DNA of 64,000 nt. Source: Streptomyces tsukubensis. GTDB taxonomy: Bacteria; Actinomycetota; Actinomycetes; Streptomycetales; Streptomycetaceae. Where the stretch lies: positions 4,650,001 through 4,714,000 of the forward strand of contig NZ_CP045178.1 of assembly GCF_009296025.1 (NCBI RefSeq), written 5' to 3'. Under the pieces are notes generated by a model. The model made no database searches and was not told the DNA's origin. It saw nothing but the letters and a program-made list of their open reading frames with translations. Below are positions 25,685 through 34,106 of the stretch, one piece after another. Position 1 is the first letter of the stretch. Each line of letters starts with the position of its first letter. A program made the translations under genes and the position numbers.

Positions 25685-28552
25685 TTGTCCCCGACCAGCG
25701 AGACCGCGCACGGCGGCCGCCGACTCGTCATCGTCGAGTCGCCTGCCAAGGCGAAGACGATCAAGGGTTACCTCGGCCCCGACTACACCGTCGAGGCGAG
25801 CGTCGGGCACATCCGTGACCTTCCCAGCGGTGCCGCTGAGGTCCCGGAGAAGTACACCGGCGAGGTGCGCCGGCTCGGAGTCGACGTCGAGAATGACTTC
25901 CAGCCGATCTACGTCGTCAACGCGGACAAGAAGTCGCAGGTCAAGAAACTCAAGGACCTGCTGCGCGACTCGGACGAACTCTTCCTCGCCACCGATGAGG
26001 ACCGCGAGGGCGAAGCCATCGCGTGGCACCTCCAGGAAGTGCTCAAGCCCAAGATCCCCGTCCACCGGATGGTCTTCCACGAGATCACCAAGGACGCGAT
26101 CCGCGCCGCCGTCGCCAGCCCGCGCGAGCTGAACAAGAAGCTGGTCGACGCCCAGGAGACCCGCAGGATCCTCGACCGCCTCTACGGCTACGAGGTCTCG
26201 CCCGTCCTGTGGAAGAAGGTCATGCCGCGCCTGTCGGCCGGCCGTGTCCAGTCGGTGGCGACCCGGCTCGTCGTCGAGCGGGAGCGCGAGCGCATCGCCT
26301 TCCGCTCCGCCGAGTACTGGGACCTGACCGGCACCTTCGGCCCGGCGGCAGGCGGCCCCGCGGACGGTGCCGGGGACCCGTCGACGTTCGCCGCCCGGCT
26401 CAGCGCCGTGGACGGGAAGCGCGTCGCGCAGGGCCGTGACTTCGACTCCGTCGGGCGGCTCAAGTCCGACACCCTCCAGCTCGACGAGGCCTCCGCCCGC
26501 GCCCTCGCGGCAGCCCTGGCGGACAGCAGCTTCTCCGTGCGGTCGGTCGAGTCCAAGCCGTACCGGCGCTCGCCGTACGCGCCGTTCCGTACGACCACCC
26601 TCCAGCAGGAGGCCTCCCGCAAGCTGGGATTCGGCGCCAAGTCGACCATGCAGGTGGCGCAGAAGCTGTACGAGAACGGCTACATCACCTACATGCGTAC
26701 GGACTCCACGACGCTCTCCGACACCGCGGTGTCGGCCGCTCGTGCGCAGGTCACGCAGCTCTACGGGGCGAACTACCTGCCCGAGAAGCCGCGCACCTAC
26801 GCGGGCAAGGTCAAGAACGCGCAGGAGGCGCACGAGGCGATCCGTCCCTCGGGCGACCGCTTCCGCACCCCCGCGGAGACCCCCCTCACCGGCGACCAGC
26901 GCAGGCTCTACGAGCTGATCTGGAAGCGGACCGTCGCCTCTCAGATGAAGGACGCCGTCGGGAACAGCGTCACCGTCAAGATCGCGGGCACCGCCAGTGA
27001 CGGCAGGGACGCCGAGTTCTCGGCCTCGGGCAAGACGATCACCTTCCACGGCTTCCTCAAGGCGTACGTAGAGGGCGCGGACGACCCCAACGCCGAGCTG
27101 GACGACCGTGAGCGCAGGCTGCCGCAGGTCGAGCAGGGCGACGCGCTCACCGCGCAGGAGATCACAGCCGACGGCCACTCGACCAAGCCGCCCGCCCGTT
27201 ACACCGAGGCGTCGCTGGTCAAGGAGTTGGAGGAGCGCGAGATCGGGCGCCCCTCGACGTACGCGTCGATCCTCGGCACCATCCTCGACCGGGGTTACGT
27301 CTTCAAGAAGGGGACGGCCCTCGTGCCGTCCTTCCTCTCCTTCGCCGTCGTCAACCTGCTGGAGAAGCACTTCGGCAGGCTCGTCGACTACGACTTCACG
27401 GCCCGTATGGAGGACGACCTCGACCGCATCGCGCGCGGCGAGGCGCAGTCCGTGCCGTGGCTGAAGCACTTCTACTTCGGTGAGGGCGACGGCGCGGGGG
27501 TGGCGGCCGAGGCGGGCAACGGCGACGGCGACCACCTCGGCGGCCTCAAGGAACTCGTCACCGACCTGGGCGCGATCGACGCCCGCGAGGTGTCGTCCTT
27601 CCCCGTCGGCGACGGCATCATGCTGCGCGTGGGGCGCTACGGCCCCTACATCGAGCGCGGCGAGAAGGACGCGGAGAACCACCAGCGCGCCGACGTCCCC
27701 GAGGACCTGGCCCCCGATGAGCTGTCCGTGGAGTACGCGGAGGAGCTGCTGGCCAAGCCGAGCGGCGACTTCGAGCTGGGCGCCGAGCCGGAGACCGGAC
27801 GGCAGATCATCGCCAAGGACGGCCGGTACGGCCCGTACGTCACCGAGGTGCTGCCCGAGGGCACCCCGAAGACCGGCAAGAACGCGGTCAAGCCGCGGAC
27901 GGCGTCACTCTTCAAGTCGATGTCACTCGACACGGTGACATTGGCGGACGCGCTGAAGCTCATGTCGCTCCCCCGCGTGGTCGGTGTGGACGCCGACGGC
28001 GTGGAGATCACCGCGCAGAACGGCCGCTACGGCCCGTATCTGAAGAAGGGGACCGACTCGCGTTCCCTCCAGACCGAGGACCAGCTCTTCACCATCACGG
28101 TTGATGAGGCCCTGGCGATCTACGCGCAGCCCAAGCAGCGGGGCCGCGCCGCGGCCAAGCCGCCGCTGAAGGAGCTGGGCGAGGACCCGGTCAGCGGAAA
28201 GCCCGTCGTGGTGAAGGACGGCCGTTTCGGCGCGTACGTCACCGACGGCGAGACCAACGCGACACTGCGCGCCTCCGACAGCGTGGAGGAGATCACGGCC
28301 GAGCGCGGCTTCGAGCTGCTGGAGGAGAAGCGCGCCAAGGGTCCCGCCAAGAAGACGGCGAAGAAGGCCGTGAAGAAGACGGCGGCCAAGAAGGCGCCCG
28401 CCAAGAAGACGGCAGCCGCGACGAAGACCGCCGCCAAGAAGACCTCGGCGGCGGCCAAGAAGACATCGACGAAGACGTCGACGGCGGCCAAGAAGGCGAC
28501 GACGGCGGCCAAGAAGGCGACCTCGTCCGCGTCCACCTCCTCCGAGGACTGA
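25685..28552 (+). CDS. topA: DNA topoisomerase I
   Basis: 955 residues, type IA topoisomerase relaxing negative supercoils. The Toprim domain opens with LVIVESPAKAKTIKGYL (14-30) and carries the TDEDREGEAIAWHL acidic triad (103-116). The active-site Tyr336 lies in GYITYMRTDS. The C-terminus has a series of GRYGPYV-type repeats, with no Cys zinc fingers, then a 70-residue Lys/Ala tail (PAKKTAKKAVKK) like that of histone H1, typical of actinobacterial TopA and used for processivity. The TTG at 25685 is chosen because the family starts SPTSETA and a good ribosome site precedes it. Confidence 0.97.
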   Translation: MSPTSETAHGGRRLVIVESPAKAKTIKGYLGPDYTVEASVGHIRDLPSGAAEVPEKYTGEVRRLGVDVENDFQPIYVVNADKKSQVKKLKDLLRDSDELFLATDEDREGEAIAWHLQEVLKPKIPVHRMVFHEITKDAIRAAVASPRELNKKLVDAQETRRILDRLYGYEVSPVLWKKVMPRLSAGRVQSVATRLVVERERERIAFRSAEYWDLTGTFGPAAGGPADGAGDPSTFAARLSAVDGKRVAQGRDFDSVGRLKSDTLQLDEASARALAAALADSSFSVRSVESKPYRRSPYAPFRTTTLQQEASRKLGFGAKSTMQVAQKLYENGYITYMRTDSTTLSDTAVSAARAQVTQLYGANYLPEKPRTYAGKVKNAQEAHEAIRPSGDRFRTPAETPLTGDQRRLYELIWKRTVASQMKDAVGNSVTVKIAGTASDGRDAEFSASGKTITFHGFLKAYVEGADDPNAELDDRERRLPQVEQGDALTAQEITADGHSTKPPARYTEASLVKELEEREIGRPSTYASILGTILDRGYVFKKGTALVPSFLSFAVVNLLEKHFGRLVDYDFTARMEDDLDRIARGEAQSVPWLKHFYFGEGDGAGVAAEAGNGDGDHLGGLKELVTDLGAIDAREVSSFPVGDGIMLRVGRYGPYIERGEKDAENHQRADVPEDLAPDELSVEYAEELLAKPSGDFELGAEPETGRQIIAKDGRYGPYVTEVLPEGTPKTGKNAVKPRTASLFKSMSLDTVTLADALKLMSLPRVVGVDADGVEITAQNGRYGPYLKKGTDSRSLQTEDQLFTITVDEALAIYAQPKQRGRAAAKPPLKELGEDPVSGKPVVVKDGRFGAYVTDGETNATLRASDSVEEITAERGFELLEEKRAKGPAKKTAKKAVKKTAAKKAPAKKTAAATKTAAKKTSAAAKKTSTKTSTAAKKATTAAKKATSSASTSSED

Positions 28553-28654
28553 CGCGGGCACGCGGTGGCACGCGTGCTCCCGCGCGGGCAGGTGGCGATG
28601 GTGGGCAGTGGCAGGTAGTAGGCGGCAGTAGGCGGCGGGCGGTACGCAGCTCGC

Positions 28655-28718
28655 AGTGGACGGTGACGGGCCGCCACCGGTTTCGACGAGGACCGGTGGC
28701 GGCCCGTCACCGTCCACT
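28655..28718. terminator. perfect 27-bp inverted repeat downstream of topA
   Basis: Left arm 28655-28681 and right arm 28692-28718 are exact reverse complements with a 10-nt loop (TTCGACGAGG). The arm contains GACGGTGACGGGCCGCCACC. It lies about 100 bp after the topA stop and 167 bp before tmk, so it can end topA transcription. The length and perfect pairing are unusual. Confidence 0.7.
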
Positions 28719-28884
28719 CCCGGTGCCGACCAGGGGTGCCCGGACGGGGGAGAAACGGAAGGGGACGCGCATGGTCCGGCCCGGCCCGGGTACGTGCGCG
28801 GAGCACTCCCTCGCCTACACCACGGTGTAAACGTTTGTTCGGACGGGTCTTCGGGGAGCTGAAGCGTCCGGATAGGCTGTCGGG

Positions 28885-31800
28885 ATGACGCGAGCCGAGC
28901 AGCCAAAGGCCGTGAAAACGGCCCCCGACAACGCCCTGGTCGCAGATTCCCGGGAGCGTGCCGTCCGCGCCCTGCTGCGCTTCCAGCCCCTGAAACGGCT
29001 CTGGAGCGCCCAGTTCACAGGGGGTATCGGCGACAGCCTGGCACTGCTGGTGCTGGTGGTGCTCTCCCTCCAGGCCGCCCTCTCGCAGGGCTCCTTCGGG
29101 GGCGGCTACCGGGGTGCGGCGTTCGCGGTCGCCACTGTCCTCGCCGTACGGGTCGTCGCGACCCTGCTCTTCGGCGCGGTACTGCTGGGACCGCTGGCCT
29201 CACTCACCGGCCCCGAGGGACCCCTCGACCGCAGGTGGACCATGATCGGCGCGGACGGGGCGCGTGTGGCGCTGCTGATCGTCGCGCCCCTGTGGATCGA
29301 CTGGACCCCCGGCAACGCCCTGGCTCTCCTGTTGGTCACGGGCTTCGTGTCCGGACTCGCGGAACGCCTGTGGACCGTGTGCCGGGAGAGCGCGGCGCCC
29401 GCGCTGCTGCCCGCGCCCCCCATCGAGGGCGCCGCCGTACGGCCGCTGCCCGACCACATGGCGGCGCTGCGGCGGCTCTCGCTGCGCACCAACTTCCTGT
29501 CGCTGCCCCTCGCCGCCCTCGGCCTTGTCGTCGTCACGCTGGTCAGCAACCTGCTCGGGGCGGGGCTCGACTGGTTCCACACGCATCAGGCGGCGCTCGC
29601 CTCGTATGTCGCCGCCGGTCTCTTCGCGGCCTCCCTCTCGGTGCTCGCCGCCCTTGAACTGCCCGACGCGCGCACGCCCCGCGCACGCTCCCCGCTCGAA
29701 GGGTTGCGCCGCCCGAGCACCGGCACCGGCGTCGACAACGGCCGCAGCGGATCCGTCCCCGTACTGGTCGCCGCCTGCGGCGCGGTCGCGGGCGCCATCG
29801 CCTCCGCCGTCGCCGTCGCCGTGCTGCACGGCAGTGACCTCGGCGGTGGCCCCGTCTCCTACGGCCTGTTCGTCCTCGTGCTGACCGGCGGCACCGCCAT
29901 CGGAATCCGCACGGCCCACGCGGTGCTGCCCGCGCTCTCACGGCGCAGGCTGCTGGCGTTCGCGGTCGCCGCCACGGGTGTCGCACTGCTCGCCGCCGGT
30001 CTCGTACCTGACATCACGACGGTGACGCTGCTCCTGCTCGGCGCCGGATTCTTCGCGGGAATCGCCGCCAATACCGGCCATGTCCTCCTCGAACAGGAGA
30101 CCGAGTACTACCGGCAGGCCCGTACGACGGAACACCTCCAGGCCGTCGCGCGCGTCTGTGTCGCACTCGGCGCCATCGTCGCGCCCGTGGTCGCGGCTGC
30201 CATAGGCAGGCACCGGCTGGTCGGCGGCAAGTTCGTCTTCGACCACGGCGGCGCCTCCTTCACCCTGATGCTGGTCGGCGCGCTGCTGCTGCCCGTGGCC
30301 GCTGTCGTGCTCGCCAAGACCGACGACCGGCAGGGCGTACCGCTCCGCCGCGACCTGCGCGAGGCCCTGCGCGGTGGGGAACCCGCCCAGGCACCGGCCG
30401 CCACCGGCTTCTTCATCGCCCTGGAGGGCGGCGACGGAGCGGGCAAGTCGACCCAGGCCGAAGCGCTCGCGACATGGATCCGCGCCAAGGGCCACGAGGT
30501 CGTCGTCACCCGCGAACCGGGCGCCACCCCGGTCGGCAAGCGGCTGCGCTCGATCCTCCTCGACGTCTCCAGCTCGGGACTCTCGCACCGCGCGGAGGCC
30601 CTGCTGTACGCGGCGGACCGCGCGGAGCACGTCGACACCGTGGTGCGCCCCGCGCTGGAACGCGGCGCCATCGTCATCTCCGACCGTTACATCGACTCGT
30701 CCGTCGCCTACCAGGGCGCGGGCCGTGACCTCTCCTCCACCGAGGTCGCCAGGATCTCTCGCTGGGCGACGGACGGCCTCGTACCGCATCTGACGGTGCT
30801 GCTCGACGTATCCCCGGAGGCGGCCCGCGAACGCTTCACCGAGGCGCCCGACCGGCTCGAATCGGAGCCCGCCGAGTTCCACGCCCGCGTACGCTCCGGC
30901 TTCCTGACACTCGCGGCCGCCGACCCGGGGCGTTACCTCGTCGTGGACGCCGGCCAGGAGGCCGAGTCCGTGACGACCGTCGTCCGCCACCGGCTCGATC
31001 AGTTGCTGCCCCTCTCCGAAGCCGAGGTCAAGGCGCGGGAGGAGGCCAGGAAGGCGGCCGAGGAGGAGGCCAGGCGCAAGGCCGAGGAAGAGGCCGCGCG
31101 CAAGGCCGAGGAGGAGCGCAAGGAGCGCGAACGCCAGGAGCAGATCGCCAAGCTCCGCGCCGAGGAGGAAGAGCGCAAGCGGCAGGAGATCGAGGAGGCC
31201 CGCCGCCGCGAGGAGGAGCGCAAGGCCGAGGAGGCCAGGCAGCGCGAGGAGGAGGCCAAGGCCCTCGCCGAGCAGCAGCGGAAGCGTGAGGAGGCCGAGC
31301 AGGCCGCCCACGAGGCCGAGCAGGCGCGGCTGCGCAAGCAGGCCGAGGAGGAGAAGCGGCTGCGGCAGGAGGCGGAGGAACGCCGTCTCGAAAAGCAGCG
31401 CAAGGCCGAGGAGGCTCTCATCAGGGCCGAGGAGGCCCGCAAACTCGCCGCCGAGCAGGCACGCGTCACCCAGGAGCGCGCCGCCGCGGAGACCCGCGCG
31501 CGGGAGGCCAGGGAGGCGGAGGCCAGGCAGCGCCAGGTCCGCGAGCGTGAGACGCGTGAGCGTGAGGCCCGTGAGCGCGCGGAGCGGGAGCACGCCGAGG
31601 CCAAGGCCCGCTCCGAGGTGGCGTACGCGGCTGAGAGCTCCGCGCCCGATCGGGACGGCGGCTCCGGCGACCCCGCCGACAGCGAGACGACGCTCTCGAC
31701 GCCGATGGTGAAGCTGCCGGACGAGACGACCGTCTCGACGCCGATGGTGAAGCTGCCGCAGGACGCGGCCGGAGACGGGGGCGCGAACGGGGGCGCGAGG

Positions 31801-32313
31801 AAGGACTCGCACTCCGACGGGCCGGACGGCGCGGCCGACGAGACGACCGTTCTTCCCGCGGTACCCCACGAGGGCTCCTCCGACGCCGAGGAGACCGCCG
31901 TGCTGCCGCAGGTGACCGAGGACGAGACGGCGGTACTGCCGCGGGTCCAGGACGACGGTGCCCAGGGGTACCGGGCGCGGGCCCGGATGCGGAAGGAGGA
32001 CTCCGCGGCGGACCGTATTCCGCCCGGCTACTTCAGGGACGAGCGGCCCGGCGAGAGCCGGGGCCAGGACGCGGGCACCGGAGACCGGGGGGAGAGCCCG
32101 AACGAGCGCACCCGCGAACTCCCGCAGGTCGAGGAGGACGGGACGCCCGCCGCGCCCGCCCGCAGGCGGCGCTCCGACTGGGCCGAGGAGACCCCGCTCG
32201 ACGATCTGCCCACCCTGGCCGACGAGCTGCTCGGCCCGCGCGACGACGAGAAGCGGCGCGGCAAGGGCGGCAAAGGCGGCAAGGGCGGCAGGGGCGGACG
32301 CGGGAAGGGCTGA
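28885..32313 (+). CDS. tmk: MFS-like membrane domain fused to thymidylate kinase and coiled coil
   Basis: 1,142 residues. Residues 1-490 are an MFS-like membrane region with about 10-12 helices (GGIGDSLALLVLVVLSLQAAL is the first). The dTMP kinase follows: P-loop LEGGDGAGKSTQ near 513, TREPGATPVG, DRYIDSSVAYQGAGR and DRLESEPAEFHARV, ending near 710. Then comes about 195 residues of uninterrupted Glu/Ala/Arg/Lys coiled coil, and a low-complexity acidic tail with a duplicated STPMVKLP unit. The kinase makes dTDP for DNA synthesis; the fusion would hold it at the membrane. From memory this architecture is standard in Streptomyces. It sits between topA and holB. Confidence 0.93.
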   Translation: MTRAEQPKAVKTAPDNALVADSRERAVRALLRFQPLKRLWSAQFTGGIGDSLALLVLVVLSLQAALSQGSFGGGYRGAAFAVATVLAVRVVATLLFGAVLLGPLASLTGPEGPLDRRWTMIGADGARVALLIVAPLWIDWTPGNALALLLVTGFVSGLAERLWTVCRESAAPALLPAPPIEGAAVRPLPDHMAALRRLSLRTNFLSLPLAALGLVVVTLVSNLLGAGLDWFHTHQAALASYVAAGLFAASLSVLAALELPDARTPRARSPLEGLRRPSTGTGVDNGRSGSVPVLVAACGAVAGAIASAVAVAVLHGSDLGGGPVSYGLFVLVLTGGTAIGIRTAHAVLPALSRRRLLAFAVAATGVALLAAGLVPDITTVTLLLLGAGFFAGIAANTGHVLLEQETEYYRQARTTEHLQAVARVCVALGAIVAPVVAAAIGRHRLVGGKFVFDHGGASFTLMLVGALLLPVAAVVLAKTDDRQGVPLRRDLREALRGGEPAQAPAATGFFIALEGGDGAGKSTQAEALATWIRAKGHEVVVTREPGATPVGKRLRSILLDVSSSGLSHRAEALLYAADRAEHVDTVVRPALERGAIVISDRYIDSSVAYQGAGRDLSSTEVARISRWATDGLVPHLTVLLDVSPEAARERFTEAPDRLESEPAEFHARVRSGFLTLAAADPGRYLVVDAGQEAESVTTVVRHRLDQLLPLSEAEVKAREEARKAAEEEARRKAEEEAARKAEEERKERERQEQIAKLRAEEEERKRQEIEEARRREEERKAEEARQREEEAKALAEQQRKREEAEQAAHEAEQARLRKQAEEEKRLRQEAEERRLEKQRKAEEALIRAEEARKLAAEQARVTQERAAAETRAREAREAEARQRQVRERETREREARERAEREHAEAKARSEVAYAAESSAPDRDGGSGDPADSETTLSTPMVKLPDETTVSTPMVKLPQDAAGDGGANGGARKDSHSDGPDGAADETTVLPAVPHEGSSDAEETAVLPQVTEDETAVLPRVQDDGAQGYRARARMRKEDSAADRIPPGYFRDERPGESRGQDAGTGDRGESPNERTRELPQVEEDGTPAAPARRRRSDWAEETPLDDLPTLADELLGPRDDEKRRGKGGKGGKGGRGGRGKG

Positions 32314-32339
32314 GCAGAGGCGGGGGCACCCTCTCCGGC

Positions 32340-32457
32340 GGGTCGCCTTCGGCGTGGCCACTTTCGGCGGGGGCGCTTCCGGCGGGGGCGACCTTCGGCG
32401 GGGCGACCTTCGGCGGGGCGACCTTCGGCGGGGCCACCTTCGGCGGGGGCGCCCGGC
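32340..32457 (+). repeat. 15-bp tandem repeats after tmk
   Basis: At least six copies of a unit close to GGGGCGACCTTCGGC run in succession. The central three are identical. The region holds no gene; the plus frame reads as LRRGD-like units only because of the 15-bp period. Confidence 0.85.
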
Positions 32458-32633
32458 CGTCTTTCGCCGGCTCCCTTGCCTCCGGTAGGCCTCCCGTTGC
32501 CTCCGGTAGGCCTCCCGTGCTCCCCGGCGGACGGGATTGTCAGAGCCGTCCACCACAATGGGGTGCGCAAGGGAGCGCGCGGCGGACGACCGGGGGCCGA
32601 CCGGGTGACGAGACGTGAGGCGGTGACCGACCC

Positions 32634-33839
32634 ATGACCGTGTGGGACGACCTGGTGGGCCAGGATCGGGTGAGCCGGCAGCTCGCGGCCGCGGCCAGGG
32701 ACGCCGACGCGCTGGTGTCGGCCAACGCGGCGCGGACCGCGCCCCCTGACGCGTCGAGGATGACGCACGCCTGGCTGTTCACCGGGCCCCCGGGCTCGGG
32801 CCGGGCCACAGCGGCCCGCGCTTTCGCGGCGGCACTCCAGTGCACGAGCCCGGACCGCGCACTGGGCGGCGAGCCCGGCTGCGGATTCTGCGACGGCTGT
32901 CATACGACGATGATCGGGACGCACGCGGATGTGGAGATCGTCCGCACGGATCTCCTCTCGATCGGCGTGAAGGAGACACGCGAACTGGTACGCAGGGCGC
33001 AGCTCTCACCGGCGGTGGGCCGCTGGCAGGTCATCGTGCTTGAGGACGCGGACCGTCTCACCGAGGGCGCGGGCAACGTACTGCTGAAGGGCGTCGAGGA
33101 GCCGGCGCCCCGCACGGTCTGGCTGCTGTGCTCCCCGTCCCTTGAGGACGTGCTGCCCACCATCCGCTCCCGCTGCCGCCACCTCACCCTGCGTACACCG
33201 ACCGTGGACGCGGTGACCGACGTACTGACGCGCAGGGACGGCATCGAGCCGGGGCTCGCGGCTTCGGTGGCCCGCGCCACCCAGGGGCACATCGGCAGGG
33301 CGAGACGGCTCGCGACCGACGAGCGGGCACGGGAGCGCAGGGCCACCGTGCTGAAGATGCCGTTGCGGGTCGCCGACATCGGCGGATGTCTGCGGGCCGC
33401 CCAGGAGATGGTCGACGCGGCGGCCGAGGACGCCAAGCAGGTCGCGGAGGAAGTCGACGTCAAGGAGACGGAGGACATGCGGGCCGCGCTCGGCGGGCAG
33501 AGCGGCGGGCGGATGCCGCGCGGCACGGCGGGTGCGATGAAGGAACTCCAGGACAGGCAGAAGCGCCGCTCGACGCGTACGCAGCGCGACAGCCTCGACC
33601 TGGCACTGGTCGACCTGACAGGTTTCTACCGCGATGTACTCGCCCTGCAACTGCGCTCCCGTGTACCCCTCGCCAACACGGAGCTGAGGGACGCGCTCGA
33701 CAGGATCGCGGGAGACAGCTCACCGGAGTCGACCCTGCGCCGCATCGAGGCGATCGGCGCGTGCCGGACGGCGCTGGACCGCAATGTCGCGCCGCTGCTC
33801 GCGGTGGAGGCGATGGCGGTGGCGTTGCGGGCGGGGTGA
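32634..33839 (+). CDS. holB: DNA polymerase III delta' subunit (clamp loader)
   Basis: 401 residues. The AAA+ domain starts VWDDLVGQDRVSRQL. A modified Walker A FTGPPGSGRATAA (Arg in place of the catalytic Lys) is typical of the non-hydrolysing delta' subunit. The zinc module CGFCDGC lies near residue 85, then VIVLEDADRLTEGAGNVLLKGVEEP and the sensor region LPTIRSRCRHL. The C-terminal third is the helical collar. It loads the sliding clamp together with the gamma/tau and delta subunits. Gene order tmk-holB is widely conserved. The ATG at 32634 begins the family's usual N-terminus. Confidence 0.95.
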   Translation: MTVWDDLVGQDRVSRQLAAAARDADALVSANAARTAPPDASRMTHAWLFTGPPGSGRATAARAFAAALQCTSPDRALGGEPGCGFCDGCHTTMIGTHADVEIVRTDLLSIGVKETRELVRRAQLSPAVGRWQVIVLEDADRLTEGAGNVLLKGVEEPAPRTVWLLCSPSLEDVLPTIRSRCRHLTLRTPTVDAVTDVLTRRDGIEPGLAASVARATQGHIGRARRLATDERARERRATVLKMPLRVADIGGCLRAAQEMVDAAAEDAKQVAEEVDVKETEDMRAALGGQSGGRMPRGTAGAMKELQDRQKRRSTRTQRDSLDLALVDLTGFYRDVLALQLRSRVPLANTELRDALDRIAGDSSPESTLRRIEAIGACRTALDRNVAPLLAVEAMAVALRAG

Positions 33840-34106
33840 CGGGGTGACGGGGTGACGGGGTGACGGGGTGACGGCGTGAGCCCGTGGGACGGGCTGAGAC
33901 CGTGACGGGGTGAGTCCGGGTGTCACCCGGTGGTGCCGGTGGTGCCAGTGGTGCCGGCAACCCGGCGTCGGCATGGCAAGGCATGGCAAAGCAAGGCACG
34001 GCAAGGCCTGACGTGACGTGGTGTGGCGCGACGGCGCGGTTCACTCGATGGTGGGGCGATGGCGACAGTACGCGTACGGGTGGTTTCAGACGGTTAGTCT
34101 CGCTCG
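33840..34106. repeat. simple repeats between holB and the peptidase gene
   Basis: Five or so 10-bp units GTGACGGGGT directly follow the holB stop (33838-33880). They are followed by GGTGCCGGT-type units (33930-33960) and GGCAAGGCAT-type units (33972-34010). No gene is supported. Confidence 0.75.

Noticed and set aside
25628..27682. 684-codon minus-strand frame opposite topA
   Set aside because: Mirror of topA codon bias; no domain, no ribosome site, and topA is certain.
32355..32450. Pentapeptide-repeat-like translation (LRRGD units)
   Set aside because: Produced by the 15-bp DNA period in non-coding repeats; no start, ribosome site or long frame.
29938..32556. 872-codon minus-strand frame opposite tmk
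   Set aside because: Leu/Gly-rich antisense of the coiled-coil and MFS regions; no family content.
33838..33890. Possible CRISPR array from short repeats
   Set aside because: Units are contiguous 10-bp repeats with no spacers; no cas genes anywhere in the window.
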